A stretch of DNA of 64,000 bases from JAFGPS01 sp964628465 (GTDB lineage: Bacteria; Planctomycetota; Phycisphaerae; Sedimentisphaerales; Anaerobacaceae): assembly GCA_964628465.1 (NCBI GenBank), contig CAZVOA010000009.1, positions 1 through 64,000 of the forward strand, written 5' to 3'. A program made the translations under genes and the position numbers. Position 1 is the first letter of the stretch. Each line of letters starts with the position of its first letter. This document shows, in pieces, positions 44,403 to 52,694 of this stretch. The notes under the pieces were generated by a model, which saw nothing but the letters and a program-made list of their open reading frames with translations, was not told the DNA's origin and did no database searches.

Positions 44403-45962
44403 TTATTGTTCGCTTGAATAAATTTCCTGAGCAGCGACATAGATGTTCTCAGGTGACATAGCAACAAGACGAAGAATACCCGGGGTATTTGTAGTTCCTT
44501 CCCAATTTTGGTCTGAAGACAATTCCGCAATATTTCTGAAAGCGAATGTATCGTTTGCCAGTTGAAGATTCTTATTTGCGGATTCCTTTTCGAGTGCCAA
44601 CTGAATCGACGGCATTGTCTGGCCGTCAGGACGAATCTCGACATATAATTTCGTCGCGCCTTTCGGCTTTGCGACCTTCCAGTACCAACTTCCATCACGC
44701 TGTTCTATTTTGTATTCGAGAGGTTCCGGCATATGAAGTTTAGTCGCCGGATCTCCGAGCAACGCATATAAGAGAATATGGTCGCGGCGAACTTTTTGAG
44801 AATCCACCTTTTTTTCTATTGAACTTTCTATATTAAGAAGCAATGCTTCCATTACTATGTCACGAGTATTTATTGCTTCCTTCTGAACATCAAGCCATAA
44901 TGTCCCGATCCGCTTTTTAGACGGATTCGACTGACCTGGTTTGCGTAACAGGCAAATTCCAGCGAAGTAATTCGTCATGGGATGAGATACAGTTGTGGCG
45001 CCGATGGTTGCGACAGGACCGGCGGGCATAAATAGAAGCGATTCGGCAAGACAATTTTGCGAAGAAGTGAAATTGCCGCAGTTACAGGCGATAATAACAG
45101 CAGGGGGAGAAGGTTGTCCCTCGGCAAAGATACCTGCGGCCTGATCGGCTGTATAACTGAAATGTTTTCCATTGAATTCCATCCCATAGAAACTGCCGAT
45201 AGAACCATGACCCATGAAAGTAGCCATTATGCCGCCTTTTTTAAGCTCTTTAGAGAAAGTAACAGTCTGATCTTCCGGCCAGCCGCACAAAGCATGAGTC
45301 TGATTACCTGCGATAATCCACGGCCTTAACCACTTTGCACCGTTTCTATTTAGTGTATCAAGAAGAAACTGTGTTATCATACTATCGAGTATTGGTTGAA
45401 ATTCCGCTGAGCCGGTATAAATTGGCATACGCAGGTCATCTAATGATGGAGTTTTGTTTTCAAAGGCTATTATTTTTGTTATAAGCAATTGCAACTGTTC
45501 TTTTGTTCGCACAGGCAAACGACCGACAGGAATATCAGGAATCATATCACCATCGAAATCGCCAAAAATAGAATCCGATGCAAATTCTTTTCCCTGCGTT
45601 ATGTGCCACTTATATGACTGGCATTTTTGGGATGGCAGATACCATGACTCCTTTTCCATATTGGACTGGCAATCACCTACGAGCAGAAGATACGAAGGTT
45701 TGCGAGATAAAGAGTTTATCGCTTCGGATACAGGCTTTGTGGAAATCACGGCTTCCAAACCTTCACTTTGTCTTTTTTCCACAAGCGGCTTGAGTGTGTC
45801 TGTAAACATTTCTCTGGTTACAACTAACCAAATAGGTTGTATGTTCGTGCTTTCATTTGCAAAACAGACAGGGAAGTTAAATATGGAAAATAATATAAAA
45901 ACCACAATCCAGAGATGGTAAGGCAAAGATTTTTTCGTTTTGGAAAGCGTCTTATTGCACAT
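44403..45962 (-). CDS. gingipain-like C25 family cysteine peptidase
   Basis: A 519-residue secreted protein from ATG 45962 (AAAGGAAAAAACA upstream), with a hydrophobic signal segment at about 14-33 ending PVCFANE. The C25 catalytic region has His in MATFMGHGSIGSFYG and Cys in VIIACNCGNFTSSQNCLAES, with VGDCQ and FGDFDGDMIPDIPVGRLPVRT before them, as in gingipains. The C-terminal part is an Ig-like or E-set region. No Por-type C-terminal sorting domain is obvious. Specificity (Arg or Lys) cannot be told. Confidence 0.85.
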   Translation of the reverse strand: MCNKTLSKTKKSLPYHLWIVVFILFSIFNFPVCFANESTNIQPIWLVVTREMFTDTLKPLVEKRQSEGLEAVISTKPVSEAINSLSRKPSYLLLVGDCQSNMEKESWYLPSQKCQSYKWHITQGKEFASDSIFGDFDGDMIPDIPVGRLPVRTKEQLQLLITKIIAFENKTPSLDDLRMPIYTGSAEFQPILDSMITQFLLDTLNRNGAKWLRPWIIAGNQTHALCGWPEDQTVTFSKELKKGGIMATFMGHGSIGSFYGMEFNGKHFSYTADQAAGIFAEGQPSPPAVIIACNCGNFTSSQNCLAESLLFMPAGPVATIGATTVSHPMTNYFAGICLLRKPGQSNPSKKRIGTLWLDVQKEAINTRDIVMEALLLNIESSIEKKVDSQKVRRDHILLYALLGDPATKLHMPEPLEYKIEQRDGSWYWKVAKPKGATKLYVEIRPDGQTMPSIQLALEKESANKNLQLANDTFAFRNIAELSSDQNWEGTTNTPGILRLVAMSPENIYVAAQEIYSSEQ

Positions 45963-46213
45963 TGTTTTTTCCTTTAATATATAGACGAATCTTAATATTT
46001 CTCCACTGCACATATAACATACGATACCACAAAATTATTTAAAATCAATAAATAAGAATATTTCACACCTAATTATGAAAATTACCAAAAATATTGTTAA
46101 TAATTAAAAATAAGGATATAATTTCATAAGTAATGTAAAACTTATGAAAAACTCAGGTTTTTGGGAAATCTATTGATGATTGTTTCTACAATATTTTTTA
46201 AGGAGGTCTTTTC

Positions 46214-46314
46214 ATGTTGAAGCTTAAAAAACATTTCTGATTTGTATTGCGGCATTACTTTGTCTTGCAATAATTTCCAATGCTCAGGAAGCACCAGCCG
46301 CACGAGGTCGCGGC
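46214..46314 (+). other. frameshifted signal-peptide start of the downstream esterase
   Basis: A perfect AAGGAGG site (46200-46206) precedes ATG at 46214, which reads MLKLKKHF and stops at TGA (46238-46240). One base out, the sequence encodes TFLICIAALLCLAIISNAQ, a typical signal peptide continuous with the esterase frame. The shift falls at a run of six A (46226-46231): one extra A would join both parts. This may be a sequencing or assembly error, a real disabling mutation, or a site of slippage on the A-run. Confidence 0.7.
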
Positions 46315-47496
46315 ATGGGCGGCGGAGCGGGTATGGGAGCAATGGGCGCACGTGGTAGTGGCTCTTCGCCGTCAATCGCTTCGGACAATAAGGTAACATT
46401 CAGACTTTCCGCTCCGCAGGCGACTTCTGTAACAGTTCGCGGCGATTTCGGCGAGCCTGCACAAATGACCAAAAACGAGCAGGGGGTATGGTCGGTAACA
46501 GTCGGCCCGCTCGAGCCGGAAGTGTACGCATATACGTTCAATGTTGACGGCGTAACTGTTCTTGATTCTTCCAATTTCCAGCTTAGCCGCGATACGACAA
46601 GTAATCAGAATCTCCTGATAGTCCCCGGCGAAGGTTCCGATTTATACATTACAAAAGATGTTCCGCATGGTACTGTTTCGGAAGTCTGGTACGATTCACC
46701 GACACTCAATATGAGACGTCGTATGGCAGTTTATACTCCGCCGGGATATGAGACTGGTACAGAAAAATATCCTGTACTCTACGTTCTTCACGGCGGCGGG
46801 GGAGACGAAGACCAGTGGCTCAGAATGGCGCGTATTCCGCAGATTTTTGATAACCTGATTGCCGAAGGAAAAGCAAAACCAATGATAGTTGTCATGCCGA
46901 ACGGCAATGCAAACCAACCGGCCGCAACTGAATTTGCTCCCGCAGTACGAAGAAGCACAGCAGCCGCTCCCGCACGCGGCGGTGCAGCAGGTGCCGCTCG
47001 TGGTGGCGGTGGTGCATCTGGAGGATATAGTGAAGATTCATTGTCAGTAATAGCAGATGAATACGTTAAATCAGTCGGAGCATTTATCGACAAATACTAT
47101 CGTGTCTTACCCGGTTCACAAAACAGGGCAATTACAGGTCTATCAATGGGCGGCGGACACGCTTTCTATACCGGCATGAAGAACCTGGATTATTACGGCT
47201 GGGTAGGTGAGTTCAGCACCAGCATGTTCGGTGGCCTGCAAAGTACAGGAATGACATATGACCTCGATACCGCAATTGGCGGCGTGCTGAAAGATTCAGA
47301 CAACATAAACAAAAAGCTAAACCTGCTCTACATTTCCTGCGGCAGAGAAGACCCGCGTTTGGCAGCGACAAAAGAAATGACAGAAGCACTTCGCAAACGA
47401 GGCGTTGAAGTTGTTTACACCGATTGGCCCGGCGCACACGTATGGAAAGTCTGGCGATGCGCCTTAGCCGACATGGCACAGAAATTGTTTAAATAA
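46315..47496 (+). CDS. secreted CE1-like esterase with N-terminal CBM48/E-set domain
   Basis: The in-frame part is 393 residues; the natural protein probably begins at 46214 and needs a frameshift at an A6 run to connect its signal peptide. The E-set/CBM48-like domain spans about 20-110 (VTFRLSAPQATSVTVRGDF). The esterase domain (about 125-390) has YPVLYVLHGGGGDEDQW, the nucleophile in ITGLSMGGGHA and His in GAHVWKVWR, matching the XynZ/feruloyl-esterase-like CE1 group. A Gly/Ala-rich insert lies near 218-240. It probably removes ester groups from plant or algal polysaccharides. Followed by a terminator hairpin. Confidence 0.85.
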   Translation: MGGGAGMGAMGARGSGSSPSIASDNKVTFRLSAPQATSVTVRGDFGEPAQMTKNEQGVWSVTVGPLEPEVYAYTFNVDGVTVLDSSNFQLSRDTTSNQNLLIVPGEGSDLYITKDVPHGTVSEVWYDSPTLNMRRRMAVYTPPGYETGTEKYPVLYVLHGGGGDEDQWLRMARIPQIFDNLIAEGKAKPMIVVMPNGNANQPAATEFAPAVRRSTAAAPARGGAAGAARGGGGASGGYSEDSLSVIADEYVKSVGAFIDKYYRVLPGSQNRAITGLSMGGGHAFYTGMKNLDYYGWVGEFSTSMFGGLQSTGMTYDLDTAIGGVLKDSDNINKKLNLLYISCGREDPRLAATKEMTEALRKRGVEVVYTDWPGAHVWKVWRCALADMAQKLFK

Positions 47497-47507
47497 TGAA
47501 AAAATGT

Positions 47508-47541
47508 AGTGTGGGGCTTGCTTCGAAACAAGCCCCGCACT
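47508..47541. terminator. terminator hairpin between convergent genes
   Basis: A 13-bp stem (one G-T pair), arm 47508-47520 with arm 47529-47541, closes an eight-base loop. A-rich flanks on both sides give a T-run on each strand, so it can serve the esterase gene and the convergent DUF3788 gene. Confidence 0.75.
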
Positions 47542-47620
47542 GCAAAAAAATTATAGCCGCAAAAAGGCACAAAAATCACAAATAAAATGTTGGATGGCTT
47601 CAGCCCATGCCGTTCAATAA

Positions 47621-48043
47621 TTATTTTAACTGTTCTTTAAGTTCTATCAGTTTTTTTGTTGTAGCCAAATCCGTTGGTTTTTTAATTTCTACGGTTAGTC
47701 CTCTTGTTTTGCTGTATTTGTTGCCGTTAACGAATTTGTCGATGTATTCTTTCTTGAGGTTGATGTTTACAATTAAATCTTCGGCCTTGTCAGGAAAATA
47801 AAAAGAAGTCTTAAACATATTATCCCAAACGGAAATCCAGCTTATTGTTTTCTTCTTTTTAGTCAGTTTGTAAAGCCAGCTCTTTCCATCGTTATAGTAA
47901 CGCCATTCGCCCGTAAACGAAGGATGTTCCTGGTTAAGAAATTCCAAAAACGAATCCCAGATTTCTTTTACATTCCCAAGATACCGACTCAAAACCTCAT
48001 TATCCGGAAATTCATCTTTATCATTCAAACACGGTCTTTTCAT
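47621..48043 (-). CDS. DUF3788 family protein
   Basis: A 140-residue cytoplasmic protein starting at ATG 48043 (MKRPCLNDKDEFP). The segments WRYYNDGKSWLYKLTKKKKTISWISVW and FKTSFYFPDKAEDLI are characteristic of DUF3788, a family without an established function. An open frame extends 30 codons further upstream, but that part is the translation of a REP-like element, so I do not include it. It lies in a small accessory patch with repeat elements and a TIR-domain gene on the same strand. Confidence 0.8.
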   Translation of the reverse strand: MKRPCLNDKDEFPDNEVLSRYLGNVKEIWDSFLEFLNQEHPSFTGEWRYYNDGKSWLYKLTKKKKTISWISVWDNMFKTSFYFPDKAEDLIVNINLKKEYIDKFVNGNKYSKTRGLTVEIKKPTDLATTKKLIELKEQLK

Positions 48044-48082
48044 ATATTTCTCTCGCAAAAGCGCGAAGACGCCAAGTTCACT

Positions 48083-48142
48083 GTAGGGTGCGTGCCAACG
48101 CACCAAAAAATTAAAGGAAAGGTGCGTTGGCACGCACCCTAC
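48083..48142. repeat. REP-like 22-bp inverted repeat
   Basis: Two perfect 22-base arms (48083-48104 and 48121-48142) face each other across 16 A-rich bases. The arm starts GTAGGGTGCGTGCC, a type of dispersed palindromic repeat seen in many bacterial genomes. It lies between the TIR and DUF3788 genes and could be a non-autonomous element spread by a REP-associated transposase, or a transcript end structure. Confidence 0.7.
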
Positions 48143-48171
48143 AAAAAAAGATGTTGGACATTAGCCAATTT

Positions 48172-49248
48172 TTATACAGATATTTTCACGATACCAAATC
48201 CGATAAGCTCATGAAGAATATCCATTGCTTTAGCTTCTAACTGATCAGTAGTAAATGAAATGTACCCTATGTCCCGAAAATTACTTGGAAAGTCGACTTT
48301 GTCTTCTTTCATAATCACTATTCGATTATCATAGAGATAACCTGTTGCGCCTAACTCAAAAACAACATTTTCGCTTGGCCTCCAAATAACTTTACCATCT
48401 TTGTCATTAAATTCCTCATCAGCTGTAAATATTAGTATTGCACAATTACATGCTTTCATAATCTCACGGATTTTTCCGCTTATAGGTCGACCGAGATTGG
48501 GTTCATCAATAGCGACTTTGTATGGTATTTTGAATTGATCCAATATTTTCTTTAGCTGATCTAAAGGCTTTTTATTTTTTCCATGTGCAATGAATATACT
48601 TTGACCTAACTTTGATTCCGGCTGTTTTACCTTCTCTTCCTTTGGGGGTAGTTCCCCTTCTTCTAAACTAGAGCCTTCTTCTTTGGGTTCATCTTCCTCT
48701 TTAGATGAATCCTTGGGAAGTTTATCATCTCCTTGCACAAACGTACTGATGGATTCAGTAAGGAAACTGAATCTTGTAGGTAGTCCTCTTCTGCCAACGA
48801 TTATTGTTCCCATTCCAGCTCCAGCAGCAATCTGGAAAAAACAAACAGCTTGATCATTCAAAATCCTATCACTATCCCCTACCTGATCTTTGAAATGTTC
48901 ATACCAATGTGCGGCTACATCTGTCGAAGTTAAGGTGTCTTCATGCCTATGAGCAGCCCGTTCAATTATTGCCAAGTAAGGCGGCATTTTTCTAATTATA
49001 TTTTTGAGAATTCTGATCTTGTCTTTGTCACTTTTCAGAATTTCGCGGCCATCTTGTGTAATTTTCATGTGGTCATCGTGATCTTCAATGAATCCCCAAA
49101 GCCTTAAAGAGTTCAATTTTCGTCCATCAAGTCTTTTAGAATCAAGAACTGTTTTTGCCTCTTTCAAGGTAGCACCAGTAGGTTTTGAGGCAAGATAATT
49201 ACAAACATCTATTATATCTTCTATTGTTGTTCTGATAGGTAATGACAT
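48172..49248 (-). CDS. TIR-like (CAP12/Pycsar-effector type) protein with winged-helix N-terminus
   Basis: A 358-residue protein. Residues 1-75 look like a winged-helix domain (IEDIIDVCNYLASKPTGATLKEAKTVL...RLWGFIEDHDDHMKITQDG). After a helical region and an acidic Glu/Lys linker (about 175-215), the C-terminal 140 residues form the TIR fold of the predicted nucleotide-binding family: SIFIAHGKNKKPLDQLK, CNCAILIFTADEEF and PSENVVFELGATGYL, with the likely catalytic Glu near 293. Relatives are NAD-degrading effectors in anti-phage systems. No cyclase or second defence gene is adjacent. Strong GGGAGGTAAAGG site. Confidence 0.82.
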   Translation of the reverse strand: MSLPIRTTIEDIIDVCNYLASKPTGATLKEAKTVLDSKRLDGRKLNSLRLWGFIEDHDDHMKITQDGREILKSDKDKIRILKNIIRKMPPYLAIIERAAHRHEDTLTSTDVAAHWYEHFKDQVGDSDRILNDQAVCFFQIAAGAGMGTIIVGRRGLPTRFSFLTESISTFVQGDDKLPKDSSKEEDEPKEEGSSLEEGELPPKEEKVKQPESKLGQSIFIAHGKNKKPLDQLKKILDQFKIPYKVAIDEPNLGRPISGKIREIMKACNCAILIFTADEEFNDKDGKVIWRPSENVVFELGATGYLYDNRIVIMKEDKVDFPSNFRDIGYISFTTDQLEAKAMDILHELIGFGIVKISV

Positions 49249-49648
49249 CCTTTACCTCCCTTAAAATACAAAGATAGCTGTCCAATATATTATTCTGTGT
49301 TTTCAGTATAAAATTCCGAACGTTCTTTTAAAAAAAGAAATCACAAATTACGCTGCCAGTCCAAGGTTACTACATCTCTATTGAGAATTATAAAAGCACA
49401 ATCTATTTTAAGCAATATAAAATAATCTCAAATTTCATATTTTTAAAAATATGTGGATTAGTGACTTTGCTGAAGGTGCCTTGTGTATGGGATTTTACAT
49501 AAAGATTTTTCGTAAAAATGTGTAAAAACAACTTAATCGGAGTCTTTATTGACCCGATATTGTATTAACGGGGTTTTTTATCCTTGTTGGCTTCGGGCTG
49601 GGTGGTAGTAAGATACATTGTAACTTTAAAATACATAAGGACATGATT
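49249..49648. other. AT-rich intergenic region
   Basis: These 400 bases separate the divergent TIR and GspE-like genes. I find no open frame, and no clear promoter boxes or repeat. A weak small stem with a T-run lies near 49550-49577. Confidence 0.45.
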
Positions 49649-50875
49649 ATGCAGGAAACATTGGAAATCAGAAATGGCGATAATATCGAAACGGAAATGC
49701 CTGTTAAGCCATATCCCGAACCATTCAATTCGATAATCTGGAACGCTGTATATGAAAACGCGACGGATATTCATATCAATAAAGTCGAAGGCGGAATGCT
49801 CGTTTTATACCGCGTTGATGGGCTAAATCATGAGAAAAAGCATTTAACAGAATCAGAAGGAAGAAAATTAATCAACCAGATTAAAACCGCCGCGGGACTG
49901 AATTCAGTGAAGTCTTTTGTGCCGCTGGAAGCACAGTTGAAATTCCCCGATGACCTGCTGCAACGTGATATTCGAGTTACAATCGTACCTACAGGAAGAG
50001 ATACTGAATCTGCGCATTTGAGAATATTAAGTTTCCCGCAGGAAGCCTGCAATATTGCCAATATGGGTTTCAATGAAAAAGATATCGAAACTGTTTCAAG
50101 CACAGTTAATTCGATGGGCGGCCTGATTTTGATTTCAGGTGTTAGCGGCTCAGGAAAAACTTCTACAATGTATTCATTCGCGTCTTTGATGGACTTGCGA
50201 AACAAAATCGCGTTTTCAATCGAGGACCCGGTCGAATTTAATCTCCCGTTTGCGCAGCAGCTCGAAGTTGACGAAAGACATAATTTCACAATGTACGAAG
50301 GCTTGCAGACAATTCTCAGAATGGATCCTGACCTTGTTATGGTTGGTGAGATAAGAGATAGTGACTCGGCGATAGTAGCGGCAAGAGCGGCTCTATCTGG
50401 AAGACTTGTTCTCGCGACAATTCACGCAACCGACGCCGCTGGTACAGTCGATGCCCTGCATTATCTTGGTGTGCCGTATTATGTAATCGGCGGCTCGTTA
50501 AAACTCATCGTCTCGCAAAGTCTTTTAAGAAAGCTCTGTCCTTCATGTGCTGCAGAGAGAATTCTGACAGAAGAAGAAAAAGCACTATTCGCAAAATGCG
50601 GGCTTGAAGCTCCTGAAAAATTGCATAGCGCAACCGGCTGCAAAAAGTGCGACAATTACGGCTACCAGGGACTAACCGCGATATTTGAAATGGCAAAAAT
50701 TGATACGGACAGTTCACATATAATAGCGGAAGGAGTCCACCAGAGACAACTCAGGAAGCACTTCAGAAATAATGGAATTCAATCTACGCTCGTGGACGGC
50801 CTGAAAAAAGTCGCCCAGGGAGTGACTTCCATCGAAGAGCTATTCAGAGTATGCGATTTTAGAATCGAAGACTAA
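49649..50875 (+). CDS. GspE/PilB-type secretion ATPase lacking N-terminal domains
   Basis: A 408-residue type II secretion/type IV pilus assembly ATPase. Motifs are Walker A SGVSGSGKTST, Asp box IEDPVEF, Walker B DLVMVGEIRD, His box TIHATDAAG and a zinc site CPSC...CKKC. It keeps the N2 and ATPase domains but lacks the N1 domain of full GspE/PilB (about 500-570 residues). I start at 49649 because AAGGA is seven bases upstream; an ATG at 49643 is too close. No other secretion or pilus gene is nearby, so it is an orphan ATPase. Confidence 0.88.
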   Translation: MQETLEIRNGDNIETEMPVKPYPEPFNSIIWNAVYENATDIHINKVEGGMLVLYRVDGLNHEKKHLTESEGRKLINQIKTAAGLNSVKSFVPLEAQLKFPDDLLQRDIRVTIVPTGRDTESAHLRILSFPQEACNIANMGFNEKDIETVSSTVNSMGGLILISGVSGSGKTSTMYSFASLMDLRNKIAFSIEDPVEFNLPFAQQLEVDERHNFTMYEGLQTILRMDPDLVMVGEIRDSDSAIVAARAALSGRLVLATIHATDAAGTVDALHYLGVPYYVIGGSLKLIVSQSLLRKLCPSCAAERILTEEEKALFAKCGLEAPEKLHSATGCKKCDNYGYQGLTAIFEMAKIDTDSSHIIAEGVHQRQLRKHFRNNGIQSTLVDGLKKVAQGVTSIEELFRVCDFRIED

Positions 50876-50880
50876 TGTAA

Positions 50881-50911
50881 TAGTCGTTAGTGAATAGTCG
50901 TTCGTGATTAG
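50881..50911. repeat. short dispersed TTAGTGA-type repeat, copy 2
   Basis: Two imperfect direct repeats, tagtcgttagtgaa and tagtcgttcgtgat, just after the GspE-like gene. The element resembles the one at 13611-13639 in length and internal structure. Confidence 0.35.
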
Positions 50912-51098
50912 ATTGCTGATTTTGATTTCATCTGCGAAATATAAGAACATTTGCAAGTTTCATATCGATACACTTCGTTTGTAATGGATAATTCTATAAT
51001 ACCATAAACATATTGCATTATTATGTAAGCGTATTATAATTGTGTGATTATCGATAACAGCCAATTTGAAAATTTTACTATTACACAGGAGGATTATT

Positions 51099-52049
51099 AT
51101 GTCGAAGTTTAAGATTTTTATTTCCATAACAGTATTTACAATTATCGCGGTTAATGCATATTCACAAACGACTACTACAGATTCCGCGAAAAAACGTATA
51201 GTATCCTTCGGTACGGCTATTGACCCGAATGTACAGTTACTCGAGTCAGAGAAACTCGCTAAGTCACTCGCCGATCCAAATTCTCCAACATGGCAGGCTA
51301 AAGGTGACCAGCGAAGAACTTATCGTTTTCCCGGAACAGGTACTGAAATCCGTTATAGAATTTATGTGCCGACAACATGGGATGGCAAATCAAAACTCCC
51401 GCTGGTTATGATGCTCCACGGCGGCGGAAGCAATGAAAATATGTATCTTGACCAGAACAACAAGCAATTACTCAAACTTGCTGAAGAACATGGTTATCTA
51501 TTAGTTTCACCTCTTGGTTATAGTCCCACGGGCGCTTATGGAACCTGTCTGCGACTTCCCGCTGTGTTCGGCCAGACCGAAGCGGCCAAGCAGATGATTG
51601 ATGCACTTACGCCGGATAGAATAGCATTGCTTGAAAACAGTGAAAAAGATGTTATCAACGTTCTTGAAATAGTTATTAACGAATATCCGGTTGACCGTGA
51701 CGCAATGTTTCTGACTGGTCACTCGATGGGAAGCGGCGGAACGTGGTATCTGGGCGGAAAATATTCGATGTTGTGGGCCGCAATCGCGCCTATGTCCGGA
51801 CCGTTTGTCGATGAAGCGGGTTATCCATGGGATAATATTCGTAAGATGCCAATCTTTATGACAGAAGGAACCGGAGCGACACCTTCTTTGGCAGGAAGTC
51901 ATGTAATGCGTGACTGGATGAAAGAAAAAGGCTTCAAGCTCGAATATAAGGAAGTTAATGCTGACCACGGCGGAATGGTGCCGCTTGTTTTACCAGATGT
52001 ATTTAATTTCTTTGATCGTTGCCGTTCGTCTTCTAAAGAAACAAATTAA
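51099..52049 (+). CDS. secreted alpha/beta hydrolase (PHB-depolymerase/prolyl-oligopeptidase-like esterase)
   Basis: A 316-residue exported hydrolase from ATG 51099, which has a strong AGGAGG site. The signal peptide ends near residue 22 (VNAYSQ). The fold shows IYVPTTWDGKSKLPLVMMLHGGGSNENMY, nucleophile elbow LTGHSMGSGGTWYL and C-terminal His in NADHGGMVP. This fits polyhydroxybutyrate-depolymerase/phospholipase-like esterases. The true substrate is not known. It converges on the cytochrome gene with almost no gap. Confidence 0.85.
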   Translation: MSKFKIFISITVFTIIAVNAYSQTTTTDSAKKRIVSFGTAIDPNVQLLESEKLAKSLADPNSPTWQAKGDQRRTYRFPGTGTEIRYRIYVPTTWDGKSKLPLVMMLHGGGSNENMYLDQNNKQLLKLAEEHGYLLVSPLGYSPTGAYGTCLRLPAVFGQTEAAKQMIDALTPDRIALLENSEKDVINVLEIVINEYPVDRDAMFLTGHSMGSGGTWYLGGKYSMLWAAIAPMSGPFVDEAGYPWDNIRKMPIFMTEGTGATPSLAGSHVMRDWMKEKGFKLEYKEVNADHGGMVPLVLPDVFNFFDRCRSSSKETN

Positions 52050-52050
52050 A

Positions 52051-52692
52051 TTATTCCTTATCGAGTACAATGCCAGTTTCTTCCGGCTCAACCCATCCTT
52101 CAGGAAGTTTGAGGTTGTGACACTGGTTGCACATCAGTACTGATTTGTCATGTACCGAGTGGCAGCGATTGCATTCCATTTTGCCGTGTCTTGGGTCATG
52201 CTGGTTGAAAGGGACTGCTCCGCCATAGTTTTCGGTTGCCTTGATAATATCCGCTTCGACATGGCAGCCTTCCGATAAACAAAAACTTCTTGTTCCAAAA
52301 TCCCTTTTGTCCATCGGGAAATAGTAATTGCCTGTAATCCAGTGATAACCTTCTGTTAGCTGTTCTTTAATAGTTGGCTCGTGGCATTCGAGGCAGTTTA
52401 ATGAGCCGTCTTTCTCGCCTTTTGAAGCCATTAATGTTTCGTTTTCTGGATGTATGAGAGATTTACCTGTCGCATGAGGTGTAACCATGAGAGTTGTATC
52501 GCCGCTTTTATAACCTTTGACGTATTCATGCATCGGCGTATGGCATGTTGCGCAGAAGCCTGGTTGTTCGTGCCAAATCACGCCGCCGGTAGTTAGGCCT
52601 GCTAATACAACTGTGACAACTCCGACATTGATAAGGATGAATAATTTTTTATTGCGTGATTTTTCCCAGAGACCTTTATAAAGCTTAAACAT
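52051..52692 (-). CDS. NapC/NrfH-like membrane multihaem cytochrome c
   Basis: A 213-residue protein anchored by one N-terminal helix (about 19-40), with a periplasmic domain holding haem motifs CATCH, CLECH, CLSEGCH (a CX4CH variant), CNRCH and CNQCH, so four standard sites and one unusual one. The first motif just after the helix is as in NapC/NrfH quinol dehydrogenases. It starts two bases after the flavoprotein stop and probably passes electrons from the quinol pool to that reductase. The CX4CH site needs haem attachment beyond the common pattern. Confidence 0.85.
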   Translation of the reverse strand: MFKLYKGLWEKSRNKKLFILINVGVVTVVLAGLTTGGVIWHEQPGFCATCHTPMHEYVKGYKSGDTTLMVTPHATGKSLIHPENETLMASKGEKDGSLNCLECHEPTIKEQLTEGYHWITGNYYFPMDKRDFGTRSFCLSEGCHVEADIIKATENYGGAVPFNQHDPRHGKMECNRCHSVHDKSVLMCNQCHNLKLPEGWVEPEETGIVLDKE

Positions 52693-52694
52693 GT

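Noticed and set aside
48043..48133. 30-codon N-terminal extension of the DUF3788 protein
   Set aside because: The extension is translated from the REP-like inverted repeat and neighbouring repeat fragments; the family sequence starts at the internal ATG.
47500..49650. Multi-gene cyclic-nucleotide defence operon around the TIR gene
   Set aside because: No CD-NTase, Pycsar cyclase, or other defence gene is adjacent; only DUF3788 and an unrelated GspE-like gene flank it.
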